DNA of 64,000 nucleotides from Acinetobacter pecorum (GCF_014837015.1 NZ_JACSPT010000003.1:136479-200478), one strand, 5' to 3'. Positions 8,856 to 18,152 are shown, counted from the stretch's first letter. Notes: generated from the letters alone by a model not told the origin. Program-made: numbers and translations.

Positions 8856-9169
8856 ACCGGCTGATTATTATTCAAGGCAATTAACCCTTTGACCAAGCGG
8901 TAAATATGCCAGATAAAGACTACAAACACGATCAGGAAACCAATCAGAATCATGGTCAACAAGCCTCCGATGATATAGCCTAGCAAACTGATCCAGAAGG
9001 TTTTAATCTGCCAATCGACATGACTTTCCAGCCAGGTTCCGCGCATTTCATCACGCTTGATATAATTCATCACAATCGCGATAAATGGTGTAACACCAAT
9101 AATAAATCCTAAAATATACAGGATATAAGTAATCAGATTATATTGTTTTAAATCATCTGCAATTGCCAT
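8846..9169 (-). CDS. DUF4870-like small membrane protein
   Basis: 107 residues from the ATG at 9169, chosen because aaggaaaaagcg provides a ribosome binding site; an upstream in-frame ATG at 9223 lacks one. Hydrophobic segments flank a central loop (YIKRDEMRGTWLESHVDW) as in DUF4870-type proteins, where a conserved acidic/aromatic loop lies between membrane helices. Function unknown. Its 3' end overlaps the end of the convergent PLP-enzyme gene by 10 bases. Confidence 0.75.
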   Translation of the reverse strand: MAIADDLKQYNLITYILYILGFIIGVTPFIAIVMNYIKRDEMRGTWLESHVDWQIKTFWISLLGYIIGGLLTMILIGFLIVFVVFIWHIYRLVKGLIALNNNQPVQA

Positions 9170-9362
9170 TCGCTTTTTCCTTCTTATTATGCTTTTTATG
9201 GAGTTGGTAAAAAAACTATGCATGAGTTTTAAGCAGCTTTCAAATATTTTATGTTTAAAATCGGGTGCACATCTGCAATCCAGGGACTGTTTTTTCTGGA
9301 ATAGAGAAAGCTGAAATAAAATTGTCTATAATGCTCTCCTTTTGTTCTCCCATGAGTGTGTG

Positions 9363-10562
9363 ATGTCTTCCAAGCAATATGATGTTCTCGTCATAGGCGC
9401 CGGTGCCTCAGGTTTAATGACAGCGTATATGGCTGCGCAACGTGGGCGTAGAGTCGTGGTGGTAGAAAAAGCCAATAAAGTAGGCAAAAAAATCCTGATG
9501 TCAGGTGGCGGAAAATGTAATTTTACGAATCTGTATGTCGAACCTGAAAATTACATTTCACACAACCCGCATTTTGTCATTTCAGCCCTGACTCGCTATA
9601 CCAACTGGGATTTTATTGGACTGGTGTGCGAATATGGCATCGAATATGAGGAACGCAAACATGGACAGTTGTTTACCTTAAATGGTGCCAAAGATATCCT
9701 GTCAATGCTATTGGCAGAATGCGATAAAACCGGTCTGGTCGAAATTAAAACCAGTTGTGAAGTCAAAGCAGTCAATGCGGTAGATGATCAAGGTTTCCAG
9801 GTTGCAACGTCTTTGGGGTATTTTGAAGTTGAGTCGGTCGTGGTGGCATCGGGCGGTTTATCGATTCCTACTCTAGGCGGTTCAGGAATTGGTTATGAAA
9901 TCGCAAAACAGTTTGGACATCATGTCTATCCAACCCGTGCCGGACTGGTCCCCTTTACTTTCTCTGATGGATTTAAAGAAGTTACCACGCGTTTGAGTGG
10001 TAATGCGGTAGAAGCAACGCTTTCTAATGAGCTTAATAGTTTTACCGAAGCGCTGCTATTTACCCATCGCGGCTTAAGTGGACCAAGTTCCCTGCAGCTT
10101 TCCAACTATTGGGATGTTGGTCAGAGTTTTAAGGTAGATTTCCTTCCAAGTGTTGATCTGTTGGATTTTTTCAAATCCAAAAAACAAAGCCAGCCGAAAG
10201 TCGTGCTACGTACGCTACTGAATGAATATTTACCGAAAAGTGTGGTTCTGGAATTGCAGAATTTGATCTGGGTGGATGTTGCAGAAACTTCAATCGGTAA
10301 CATCAGTGATGATAAGCTGGAACAGATTACGGCGCGTCTGCATGGTTTTGAAGTGAAACCCTCCGGAACTGAAGGTTACCGGACTGCTGAAGTGACTTTG
10401 GGTGGTGTAGATACCACTGAAATATCCTCAAAAACCATGGAAAGTAAAAAGCAGAAAGGCTTGTATTTTATTGGTGAAGTTCTGGATGTCACCGGACATT
10501 TAGGTGGCTATAACTTCCAATGGGCATGGTCATCTGCGCATGCCGCATCGGAATATGTTTAA
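9363..10562 (+). CDS. NAD(P)/FAD-dependent oxidoreductase, HI0933/YhiN family
   Basis: 399 residues from ATG 9363 (a TTG at 9342 is the only earlier start in frame). N-terminal Rossmann motif VLVIGAGASGLMTAYMAA binds FAD; GKKILMSGGGKCNFTN is the family hallmark after the first beta-alpha-beta unit, and the C-terminus has DVTGHLGGYNFQWAWSSA, the closing FAD-contact block. These flavoproteins (HI0933, YhiN, BaiN-like) are common, but their physiological substrate is generally unknown. It stands alone on the plus strand between minus-strand genes. Confidence 0.88.
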   Translation: MSSKQYDVLVIGAGASGLMTAYMAAQRGRRVVVVEKANKVGKKILMSGGGKCNFTNLYVEPENYISHNPHFVISALTRYTNWDFIGLVCEYGIEYEERKHGQLFTLNGAKDILSMLLAECDKTGLVEIKTSCEVKAVNAVDDQGFQVATSLGYFEVESVVVASGGLSIPTLGGSGIGYEIAKQFGHHVYPTRAGLVPFTFSDGFKEVTTRLSGNAVEATLSNELNSFTEALLFTHRGLSGPSSLQLSNYWDVGQSFKVDFLPSVDLLDFFKSKKQSQPKVVLRTLLNEYLPKSVVLELQNLIWVDVAETSIGNISDDKLEQITARLHGFEVKPSGTEGYRTAEVTLGGVDTTEISSKTMESKKQKGLYFIGEVLDVTGHLGGYNFQWAWSSAHAASEYV

Positions 10563-10591
10563 TCAATAGATGATCTGGATTAATACTTTAT

Positions 10592-10744
10592 TCATTCCAG
10601 ATAATCTGTTTTAAACAGGTTGAGATTGGCCGTACTTTCTAAACGGTTAATCGCAAGCTGCATTTTTCGCGTTGCTTCTCGCAGATGTAATGGCAGTTCA
10701 TCTGCTGTAGATGCAATGAATGTATGCTGTAGTGCTTTCCACAT
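10592..10744 (-). CDS. Small protein, 50 residues, function unknown
   Basis: Starts MWKALQHTFIAST and ends FKTDYLE; mostly amphipathic helix with the charged stretch HLREATRKMQLAINRLES. A good ribosome binding site (aaggag) lies 9 bases before the ATG. No membrane segment and no recognised domain. The initiation signal and clean frame argue for a real gene, but nothing fixes its role. Confidence 0.55.
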   Translation of the reverse strand: MWKALQHTFIASTADELPLHLREATRKMQLAINRLESTANLNLFKTDYLE

Positions 10745-10873
10745 ATTGTTGATCTCCTTGTCCTTATATTTTTAATGCAAGAAGAATACCAAAATCATTT
10801 TAGTATTCACTTGAATATTATATATATTTTAAAGACCATATTCTATTTTTAAGTACGAAGCTGGATTTCACTT

Positions 10874-11041
10874 TTAGTTAAATTCATCAGTTTCAGGAAG
10901 TTCCTTTTCCAGCTCTCGCTCAGACTGTTCGTCCTGTTTGCTCTTCACAAAAATAAATCGGTAGGCGGCAGTAAAAAAGCCAATGGTAATTCCTGCGATG
11001 ACTAAAGGCGCCAGGACCTTGTTAGGTTTCTTGGTATTCAT
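10874..11041 (-). CDS. Small single-pass membrane protein, 55 residues
   Basis: Basic N-terminus (MNTKKPNK), one transmembrane segment (about residues 9-27, VLAPLVIAGITIGFFTAA), then a highly charged Glu/Lys tail ending ELPETDEFN. An aaggaaa ribosome binding site lies close upstream of the ATG. The terminator of the mechanosensitive channel gene lies just upstream, so this small gene probably has its own promoter. Function unknown. Confidence 0.6.
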   Translation of the reverse strand: MNTKKPNKVLAPLVIAGITIGFFTAAYRFIFVKSKQDEQSERELEKELPETDEFN

Positions 11042-11060
11042 GCAATTTTCCTTAGGACTG

Positions 11061-11090
11061 AAAAAAATCGACCACTTAAGCGTGGTCGAT
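11061..11090 (-). terminator. Terminator after the MscS-like gene
   Basis: Perfect 9-bp stem atcgaccac/gtggtcgat followed on the minus strand by a run of T. Confidence 0.85.
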
Positions 11091-11109
11091 TTCTCTTAGA
11101 AATAACAGG

Positions 11110-12957
11110 TTATTTCAGGTCATCTTTGTTTTGGGTAGAACGGTCAATATCAACATTCGGCTCTTTTTCTCCGGTTGAACCAAATGGATTATTGGCTGGC
11201 GGATGAGTCGGATCGACTTTTACTGAATCCGGTACAGCTTGATCCTCGCCCGGGACCGGATCAATACCCAAAGACTCATCATCCTGTGGCGCAGTCGTAA
11301 GGATGGCCGGTGTCGTATGAGATAAATCGTCATCTATAGGGGTATTATCTGAGTCTTGATTTGGCACGATACCTGCTCCTGGAGTTGTGATTGAAGAATC
11401 ATTAGTACCTGTTCCGGTAGTACGGTTTTTGCCACCTAAGCTGGAAAATATACTGTTTTCAGCTTTTTCTTTGACCGGATTTGGATGTTTAGCTTCTCGT
11501 TTGGCTTTATCAATCAGATCTGTAAGTACACGCTCAGCAGGTTGACGGCCGCCCAGACCAAATGCCAAGGCAAATGCCACTGCTACAGCACCTAGAGTTA
11601 AACCGAATGCCAGGTTAACAATTGAATCGGCAATACCCATGGCACGCAGACCCATTGCTACAACTAGTCCCATGATCAGAACACGAACCAGATTCCCTAA
11701 CCAGTGTGAACTCTTGTATTCGCCGCGCTGTACGATATTAGCAACGATATTGGCCAGCCAGAAACCGATAACCAGAATTACCGCACCTAGCAGGATGTTG
11801 GCACCAAAGTAGATGAACATCGCAATCAGGCCACTGATCTGTTCAAAGCCAAGGCGATTCGCTGCTTCCGATACTGCAAATAGCATGGTGAAGAAAACGA
11901 TCAGGTAACCGACTACACTTGAAAGTTTAGTCGTTCCTAAAAAGCGCTGGAGGTCCAGTTTGGCAGGAACTTCATCAACACCTGTACCGGCGATTACTTC
12001 AACAACCAGAGCAGCAACCAGTTTAGACACCACATAAGCCAGTATCAGAATCAACGCAGCAGCGATGATATTTGGAATGGCATTCATGATTTCATACAGC
12101 ATGGCTGTAGCAGGCTGAGAAATTGCCTCGATACCGAGTGCTTCAAATGCAACGATGAGCGCAGTAATAATGACCACGGCGAAGATGAATGTACCAATTA
12201 CCTGGGCGACATTCGAGTTTTTAAAAATTCCTACTTTTTCAGCATGCTGTTGTAGATTAAAACTATTTACCAGTCCTTCCACGATACCACGTAAAATTTT
12301 AGCCAGGATATAACCGACAAAAATGATCACTGCAGCAATAAAGATATTTGGTAAATAACTTACGACATCAGTCAGCATATTTTCAACCGGTAACAACAGA
12401 CCGTTGAGACCTAGAATCGAGAGTACGATTGGCAAAAACAGCAACAGGATTAACCAGTAAACAATTTGACTGATGTTTTGGCTGATCGGACTGACACCTA
12501 CTTCCGCACTGAGTTTTTCATCCAGTTGCGTTCGGTCAAGGACCTTCTGCAATCCCATCTTGACCAGATTGGCTACAATCCAGCCTATGAATCCAATTGC
12601 AATTGCACCTAGTAACTGCGGGATAAATAACAGGAACTGCTCGATCATATTACTGAATGGACCACTGACACCAGTAAGATTCAGTACATTCAGTGCACCA
12701 ATCACGGCAATAATCAGAATAATCCAGAATACGACACGGGCAACAATGCTTTCTACATTAGAGTGATGGCCTGTCGCCGTATTTAAGTGTGTATTGGTTC
12801 CCAGTTTCTGCAATAGCTTTTTAACAGCTGCCGAAACCAGTAACGCAATGATCCAGCCAATTACTAAGATGGCAATTGCACTAAGAATGGGATAAAACTG
12901 ATCCCAATAGTACATTGCATCGAAGCCACCACGCGGGCTTCTCATATAATCATTCAT
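11110..12957 (-). CDS. MscS-like mechanosensitive channel with TM-helix repeats
   Basis: 615 residues. The first about 470 residues hold a series of long hydrophobic segments with repeated Gly/Ala-rich helices of the type 'conserved TM helix' (PF05552), for example in IGWIIALLVSAAVKKL, IGWIVANLVKMGL, VGYILAKILRGIVEG and IGFWLANIVANIV. The last helix region (LAFGLTLGAVAVAFALAFGLGG) resembles the MscS pore helix, after which the beta-domain of classical MscS is missing. A polar Pro/Asp/Thr-rich tail of about 120 residues follows and should be cytoplasmic and disordered. Expected to be an inner-membrane channel or scaffold; gating is not demonstrated for this subtype. Ribosome site gaggg precedes the ATG. 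Confidence 0.82.
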   Translation of the reverse strand: MNDYMRSPRGGFDAMYYWDQFYPILSAIAILVIGWIIALLVSAAVKKLLQKLGTNTHLNTATGHHSNVESIVARVVFWIILIIAVIGALNVLNLTGVSGPFSNMIEQFLLFIPQLLGAIAIGFIGWIVANLVKMGLQKVLDRTQLDEKLSAEVGVSPISQNISQIVYWLILLLFLPIVLSILGLNGLLLPVENMLTDVVSYLPNIFIAAVIIFVGYILAKILRGIVEGLVNSFNLQQHAEKVGIFKNSNVAQVIGTFIFAVVIITALIVAFEALGIEAISQPATAMLYEIMNAIPNIIAAALILILAYVVSKLVAALVVEVIAGTGVDEVPAKLDLQRFLGTTKLSSVVGYLIVFFTMLFAVSEAANRLGFEQISGLIAMFIYFGANILLGAVILVIGFWLANIVANIVQRGEYKSSHWLGNLVRVLIMGLVVAMGLRAMGIADSIVNLAFGLTLGAVAVAFALAFGLGGRQPAERVLTDLIDKAKREAKHPNPVKEKAENSIFSSLGGKNRTTGTGTNDSSITTPGAGIVPNQDSDNTPIDDDLSHTTPAILTTAPQDDESLGIDPVPGEDQAVPDSVKVDPTHPPANNPFGSTGEKEPNVDIDRSTQNKDDLK

Positions 12958-13114
12958 GTTGTTCTACCCTCATTGTTATTAAGCTATTTATCTGAAATCG
13001 GGGCATGTCCCTGAAGCAATCAGCCCCTTCTTCTTCCGGATTCATATTTGGATTTGATGTTTTCAGACTTACACCAGGTAGATGGCACTACCTTCAAACA
13101 TCATGCTCCATTGC

Positions 13115-13145
13115 AAAAAAGCCCCAGTGGTTCACTAGAGCTTTT
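13115..13145 (-). terminator. Terminator after the small Ala/Thr-rich membrane protein gene
   Basis: On the minus strand agctctagtg pairs with cactggggct (two G-T wobbles), followed by TTTTTT. Confidence 0.7.
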
Positions 13146-13158
13146 CAGGTATTTTTAG

Positions 13159-13485
13159 TTATTGGGTGGCCTGCCCGTCAGTCGCGGTTGCAGTTGCTTC
13201 TGTACCATCAGTTGCAGTTGCTTCAGTTCCATTATTCGTGGTAGCAGTGCCTTGTGTAGGCTCACCGACTGGGGTCGAATTATTTGGGGTAGCAGGCTGC
13301 ACATTTGGATTTGGATGCCCAGCAGGCGCATCACTTGCATCTGGCTTCATGTCAGAAAACATATAAAACAGTAGGGCAAGTAAAAAAATACCGACCAAAA
13401 TCAAGATATAAACAGGGATACGCTTTTTCTGCGTCACGTCTGCCTGATGATTCAAAGGTGGTTTTTTATTGAAATCATCGACCAT
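13159..13485 (-). CDS. Single-pass membrane protein with low-complexity Ala/Thr tail
   Basis: 108 residues from the ATG at 13485, preferred because gagg lies 6 bases upstream; a GTG and another ATG a few codons earlier are also in frame. A short charged N-terminus (DDFNKKPPLNHQAD) is followed by a transmembrane segment (IPVYILILVGIFLLALLFYM) and a Pro/Asn/Thr/Ala-rich tail containing imperfect repeats of the unit ATATDG/TEATATDG. The tail looks disordered and is likely periplasmic. Same strand as the channel gene but separated from it by a terminator. Function unknown. Confidence 0.65.
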   Translation of the reverse strand: MVDDFNKKPPLNHQADVTQKKRIPVYILILVGIFLLALLFYMFSDMKPDASDAPAGHPNPNVQPATPNNSTPVGEPTQGTATTNNGTEATATDGTEATATATDGQATQ

Positions 13486-13624
13486 AACCATCCTCACTCT
13501 TTGTTATTCATAAGTAGATTTTTAGAATAACAAGCTGTGAATAAGGCTTCTGTGACAAAACATGGTGAGATGGTGACGAGATGTAAGTCACTAATCCCTC
13601 AGAATTCTCTCATTGATGCCTTGG

Positions 13625-14440
13625 TTAAAATAGCCGTTTTACTGAGGTATGTTGCATATCGACTGGGGTTTGGTGTTCATCTTTCAACTGCACCCCTGAA
13701 AGCTTAAGTTCGCAGGATTTACGCATCAATGCCACCAGTCGCTGAATGGCAATTGGATATGCCAGACCTGCAGGCCGCACATTGGAAATACAGTTACGCA
13801 AGGCATCATGACAGCCTTTAAAAGCATTATAAGTATAGTAAATACCCATACTGTCTGGTGAGCTTAAGCCTGGCCGCTCACCAATCAGCATAACCAGCAT
13901 TTTGGCTTTCAGGATTTCTGCGACTTCATCCCCTAAAGCGACCCGACTGCCTTGTGCAATTACCATGGGCGCAACCTTCCAGCCTCCCTCCTTGCAAGCG
14001 TCTATCAAGGCTGGAACAAAATAAGGTGCATTTTCCTCAATAGCACGCGCCGACAGCCCATCTCCCAGCACAATGGCTACATCCCAATGTTGCTGATGTT
14101 CGGCCCGGTATTGCTGCAACATCGTTTTGGATTGTTGTGAAAGCACACGCCCGAGATCGGGACGTTTAAGATAAAGATCTTTCTCTACCGCCTGACTGTC
14201 AATTTCCAGAATGGCTAGTCCTGTTTTACTCAAACCCGCTTTTAACGATTCAACATCAAGTGGCTTCAGTACGGCATCTTTGGCCTGGGCATGTGCTAGC
14301 TGAAATTCCAGACTTGGTCGAGTCGGCAAGCTGCCACCAGTTCGGCCTAAGGCAATCCGTGCATCAGTAAAAGCTTTCAATTTCTGCCAGGGATTATCCT
14401 GTAATTGGGACTCAAATTTCACATCGGCAATCAGTTTCAT
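13625..14440 (-). CDS. eutC: Ethanolamine ammonia-lyase small subunit
   Basis: 271 residues. With EutB it forms the adenosylcobalamin-dependent enzyme that splits ethanolamine into acetaldehyde and ammonia. Family blocks seen are ARIALGRTGGSLPTRPSLEFQLAHAQAKDAV at the N-terminus (given here as separate motifs RIALGRTGG and FQLAHAQAKDAV), DGLSARAIEENA, GERPGLSSPDSMGIYYTY and ISNVRPAGL. It starts 9 bases after eutB ends, so translation is probably coupled in a permease-eutB-eutC operon. Confidence 0.95.
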   Translation of the reverse strand: MKLIADVKFESQLQDNPWQKLKAFTDARIALGRTGGSLPTRPSLEFQLAHAQAKDAVLKPLDVESLKAGLSKTGLAILEIDSQAVEKDLYLKRPDLGRVLSQQSKTMLQQYRAEHQQHWDVAIVLGDGLSARAIEENAPYFVPALIDACKEGGWKVAPMVIAQGSRVALGDEVAEILKAKMLVMLIGERPGLSSPDSMGIYYTYNAFKGCHDALRNCISNVRPAGLAYPIAIQRLVALMRKSCELKLSGVQLKDEHQTPVDMQHTSVKRLF

Positions 14441-14449
14441 AGTACTTCC

Positions 14450-15850
14450 TCAAGACAGGATTAGACGTGAAAATTGCTTCGGTAGCTCGGTCGGCCAGTG
14501 CAGCTGATTGGACTGTTGCGCCAAAATTCCCTGCTGCTCCAGCCAGTGGTCAAATTCGGGGGCCGCTTTTAATCCCAGTAATTGCCGGATGTAGAGCGCA
14601 TCATGAAAGGAGGTCGTCTGATAATTCAGCATCACATCATCTGAACCGGGAATACCCATGATAAAATTCAGTCCGGCATTGGCAAGCAAGGTCAGCAGTA
14701 CATCCATATCATCCTGATCGGCATCGGCATGGTTGGTGTAGCAAATATCGCAGCCCATTGGCACACCGAGCAGCTTGCCACAAAAATGGTCTTCCAGTCC
14801 GGCCCGGATAATCTGCTTGCCGTTATACAGATATTCCGGCCCGATAAAGCCGACTACAGTATTGACCAGCAAGGGATTAAACTTACGTGCCACGGCGTAG
14901 GCACGCGCTTCCACAGTCTGTTGATCCACGCCATGATGGCCATTGCTAGACAAGGCACTGCCCTGTCCGGTTTCAAAATACATGACATTTTGGCCCACGG
15001 TGCCGCGTTGCAGGCTTAAGGTCGCCTCATAACCTTCCTGCAACAGCGCCAGATTGATGCCGAAACCGGTATTGGCTTTTTCGGTTCCCGCAATGGACTG
15101 GAACATTAAATCAATCGGAACATTTTTATTTGCCAGCTGAATGCCGGACGTGATATGGGTCAAAACACAAGACTGGGTCGGAATCTTATATTCCTGGATA
15201 ATATGATCGAGCAGTTTGAGCAGCTCAGTCAAATTCTGCAGATTATCTGTCGCCGGGTTGATTCCGATGACCGCATCTCCATTGCCATACATCAGTCCAT
15301 CCAGAATCGAAGCTGAGATTCCCATCAAATCATCAGTCGGATGGTTCGGCTGCAAGCGGGTGGAAAGATGCCCTTTCAGACCAATGGTATTTCTAAAACG
15401 TGTGATTACACGACATTTTTTTGCCACTAGAATCAGATCCTGATTGCGCATAATCTTGCTCACTGCCGCGACCATTTCCGGAATCAGACCCATTTTTAAA
15501 GCAGCAAGTTTTTCTGTGGTGGCATCTGCACTGAGCAGCCAGTTACGAAAATCTCCAACAGTAAAATGCGAGATCGGATAAAAGGCATCAGCATCATGTT
15601 CATCCATGATCAGGCGGGTGACCTCGTCCTTTTCATAAGGAACCACTGCTTCTTGCAAAAACTGCTGTAACGGCACTTCTGCCAGACACATTTGTGCAGC
15701 GACCCGCTCGGTTGCATCAGTGGCCGCAATCCCTGCCAGCTGATCACCAGAACGTTCAGGCGTAGCCTTGGCCAACAGGGTTTTTAAATCCTCAAAAACA
15801 TAATACTGACTGGCCACATTGATCTGATACAGCATAAGCGTGTTCTCCAT
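14450..15850 (-). CDS. eutB: Ethanolamine ammonia-lyase large subunit
   Basis: 466 residues, the usual family length. Catalytic TIM-barrel subunit of the B12-dependent ammonia-lyase. Recognisable blocks include RSGDQLAGIAA, RNTIGLKGHLSTRLQPNHPTDD, YGNGDAVIGINPATD, YFETGQGSALSSNGHHG, LGVPMGCDICYTNHADADQDD and MGIPGSDDVMLNYQTTSFHDA. The start is ATG 15850 or a second ATG five codons later. It follows the permease gene after 10 bases. The reactivating factor EutA and a cobalamin adenosyltransferase are not in this window. Confidence 0.96.
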   Translation of the reverse strand: MENTLMLYQINVASQYYVFEDLKTLLAKATPERSGDQLAGIAATDATERVAAQMCLAEVPLQQFLQEAVVPYEKDEVTRLIMDEHDADAFYPISHFTVGDFRNWLLSADATTEKLAALKMGLIPEMVAAVSKIMRNQDLILVAKKCRVITRFRNTIGLKGHLSTRLQPNHPTDDLMGISASILDGLMYGNGDAVIGINPATDNLQNLTELLKLLDHIIQEYKIPTQSCVLTHITSGIQLANKNVPIDLMFQSIAGTEKANTGFGINLALLQEGYEATLSLQRGTVGQNVMYFETGQGSALSSNGHHGVDQQTVEARAYAVARKFNPLLVNTVVGFIGPEYLYNGKQIIRAGLEDHFCGKLLGVPMGCDICYTNHADADQDDMDVLLTLLANAGLNFIMGIPGSDDVMLNYQTTSFHDALYIRQLLGLKAAPEFDHWLEQQGILAQQSNQLHWPTELPKQFSRLILS

Positions 15851-15860
15851 GCTAGATAAT

Positions 15861-17303
15861 TTATTTCAATTCCTTTTCTGCTGCCTCGATACGGGCAAAT
15901 TCTTCTTCCGGTGTACCTGCCACTAGATGATGACGGCTATACAGCAGGAAATAGAGAATCAGTGCCACGTAAATGGCAGCTGCCATTAACCAGACTTTTG
16001 GATCAACCAGAAAGCCTGCGACCACTGCAATGGCTGCAAGCACTAAAGCAATCGATGCCGTGACAATACCACCTGGTGCCTGATAAGGACGTGCCAGATT
16101 CGGCCGGGACAGTTTAAGTTTGATATAAGCCATCATCATCAGCACATAGGAAATAGTGGCACCAAAGACTGCCATCAGAATCAGCAGATCACCTTCACCC
16201 GAAAGGGACAACAGGAAGCCAATAATCCCCGGAATAATAATGGCCAAATAAGGTGCATGATTGCTGTTGGTCAAGGACAGTTTTTTCGGTAAATAACCGG
16301 CACGTGAGAGTGCAAAAATTTGACGGGAATAGGCATAGATAATCGAGAAGAAACTGGCGATCAGACCCGCCAGCCCGACAAAATTCACGAAACTTGCTAT
16401 CCAGGTATTGGCGCCATACACTGCAACCAAGGCATCCACCAGTGGTGCACCAGAATCTTTCAGCGTATCTGCACCTGCTGCGCCAGGACCGAGCAGCAAA
16501 ATACTCAGGGCAAAGAATGCCAGAATCAGCATGGAACCAATCAGGCCACGCGGCAAGGATTTGGCTGGCTCTTTGGCCTCCTCGGCTGCCAGTGGCACCC
16601 CTTCAACTGCCAGAAAAAACCAGATCGCATAAGGCACTGCTGCCCAGATACCCAGATAACCCAATGGCAGGAAACTGCTTGCACCAACTGCTTTCGTACT
16701 GACTGCAATATCAAACAGGTTTGCACTATCAAAATAGGGCAACATGCCAAAGATAAACACCATCAAGGCAATCGCGGCAATGGCGGTGATCACAAACATG
16801 ATTTTGAGTGCTTCACCTGCACCTTTCAGATGCAAGCCCATAAAAACCAGATAGCTCACCAGATAAATGATCCAGCCGCCAATACCAAACAAGGCCTCGC
16901 AATAGGCGCCAATAAAACAGGCAATTGCTGCCGGAGCGATGGCATACTCAATCAGGATGGCACTTCCGGTCAGATAGCCGCCAAAGGGACCAAAAGCAGT
17001 CCGGGCAAAACTGTATCCCCCACCGGCGGTAGGCAGCATGGTGGACATTTCAGACATGGCCAAGCACATACACAGATACATGAATGCCACTACAATGGTC
17101 GCAATAAACATACCTCCCCAGCCCGCCTGTGCCAGACCGAAATTCCAGCCGGCAAAATCACCGGAAATCACATACGCGACCCCCAGACCAACAAGAAGCA
17201 ACCAGCCTACAGCACCTTTCTTGAGCTGTCGCAAGGCAAAATAATCTTCCTGTACTGCTGTTTCAGTCACACCGGTATCAATCACACTTTTTGATTCTGA
17301 CAT
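15861..17303 (-). CDS. Ethanolamine permease, APC superfamily
   Basis: 480 residues from ATG 17303, chosen for the cgagg site just upstream and for homology; an earlier in-frame ATG at 17435 adds 44 residues with no membrane-protein character. Twelve hydrophobic segments. Family blocks are GAVGWLLLVGLGVAYVISGDFAGWNFGLA, here noted by its core AYVISGDFAGWN, then EMSTMLPTAGGGYSFARTAFGP, and FFLAVEGVPLAAEEAKEP, typical of proton-driven ethanolamine (Eat-type) transporters. As first gene before eutB and eutC it supplies the substrate. Confidence 0.9.
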   Translation of the reverse strand: MSESKSVIDTGVTETAVQEDYFALRQLKKGAVGWLLLVGLGVAYVISGDFAGWNFGLAQAGWGGMFIATIVVAFMYLCMCLAMSEMSTMLPTAGGGYSFARTAFGPFGGYLTGSAILIEYAIAPAAIACFIGAYCEALFGIGGWIIYLVSYLVFMGLHLKGAGEALKIMFVITAIAAIALMVFIFGMLPYFDSANLFDIAVSTKAVGASSFLPLGYLGIWAAVPYAIWFFLAVEGVPLAAEEAKEPAKSLPRGLIGSMLILAFFALSILLLGPGAAGADTLKDSGAPLVDALVAVYGANTWIASFVNFVGLAGLIASFFSIIYAYSRQIFALSRAGYLPKKLSLTNSNHAPYLAIIIPGIIGFLLSLSGEGDLLILMAVFGATISYVLMMMAYIKLKLSRPNLARPYQAPGGIVTASIALVLAAIAVVAGFLVDPKVWLMAAAIYVALILYFLLYSRHHLVAGTPEEEFARIEAAEKELK

Positions 17304-17452
17304 AGCAACCTCGTTATTTTTATCGTTGTTCCCTGAAAATATGCATAAGTCGTACCAGTTACGGGAGCTACAGCGAAGACATCCGGAACGCTGCCTTTCA
17401 GCGATGAAATGCGTTATAATTATCCACCTTTTCATTTATACACCCGAGTTAT
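17304..17452. promoter_or_regulatory. Divergent promoter region of the ethanolamine operon
   Basis: 149 bases between the permease start and the plus-strand gene at 17453. ttataat at about 17413-17419 could be a -10 box for the plus-strand gene. I looked for a cobalamin riboswitch, since the enzyme needs B12, and saw no B12-box-like sequence. Confidence 0.35.
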
Positions 17453-17875
17453 ATGGCGTATCGTCAACAAAGTGTATCGCTTGATCTTGATACTGACGTC
17501 ACACATCAATGCATGCTGCACTACAGCCGCGATCAGCATCTGATTGGAATTATTGAATTCAGCAAGCCAAGCTTCCTGCTTCGCTGGCAGGATCTGGAAT
17601 ATTTCCGTCGTCGTACCGAGGAATTTTCCGTGATGCCTTTTCCGGACTGTGTCAATGCAATGATTATCGATATTCGAGATGTAACGGCATGGCTGGATAA
17701 TGAAGTGCCAATTATTCCGTGGCGCTTACTGGAAGAAGACTGTCCAGTGCGTCTGGTCGTGCCTGCAGACCGTATTGAGCACTATGCAGGATTCTTTGAA
17801 CCGACCTGGCTCAGCTCCGATGTCGAAACCGCCATTCAGGAAATCCGTGAATCCATGGATATGTTTGTACATTAA
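17453..17875 (+). CDS. Conserved-looking hypothetical protein, 140 residues
   Basis: Acidic, soluble protein with no signal peptide or membrane helix. Mixed alpha/beta pattern, with a central strand NAMIIDIRDVTAWL and repeated aromatic residues (FLLRWQDLEYF, PTWLSSD). No catalytic motif is recognisable and I do not know the family. It is divergent from the ethanolamine permease gene and ends at a strong terminator, so it is probably transcribed alone. Confidence 0.7.
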   Translation: MAYRQQSVSLDLDTDVTHQCMLHYSRDQHLIGIIEFSKPSFLLRWQDLEYFRRRTEEFSVMPFPDCVNAMIIDIRDVTAWLDNEVPIIPWRLLEEDCPVRLVVPADRIEHYAGFFEPTWLSSDVETAIQEIRESMDMFVH

Positions 17876-17884
17876 GCTTGAAAC

Positions 17885-17911
17885 AAAAAACCTCCGCAAT
17901 GGAGGTTTTTT
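17885..17911 (+). terminator. Terminator after the 140-residue protein gene
   Basis: Stem aaaaacctcc/ggaggttttt, loop gcaat, followed by T-run. Confidence 0.85.
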
Positions 17912-18152
17912 ATGACTTATTGTTTTTTCGTCTTTTGAACCTAAGCCTCATACCTATTTGCATCTTGTCCCTGATCCACCAGGTTTTCTTTTTAAGTCAG
18001 TAACATTTCAGCAATAAATTCAGCTTGAGTCCTGCTGGAATTATCCACTAAGATGAATATAAACGAGCATTTAGACTTTATAGCAATAATCTTAATACAG
18101 TCTTAGCACAAAAATAGGCTCGATCATAATAATGGAAAAATGGAGTTTTACG

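Noticed and set aside
11110..12957. Classical MscS assignment
   Set aside because: The beta and alpha/beta cytoplasmic domains of MscS are missing; only TM-helix repeats and a pore-like helix support a broader 'MscS-like' label.
16320..17294. Open frame of 324 codons on the plus strand opposite the ethanolamine permease
   Set aside because: Composition is rich in Cys, His, Gln and Thr with no domain; it is the shadow of a GC-biased membrane-protein gene, which has clear homology.
17304..17435. N-terminal extension of the ethanolamine permease
   Set aside because: Cys/Arg-rich stretch without homology; a better ribosome site precedes ATG 17303.
17304..17452. Cobalamin riboswitch before the ethanolamine operon
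   Set aside because: No B12-box-like sequence and the space is too short for the usual aptamer plus expression platform.
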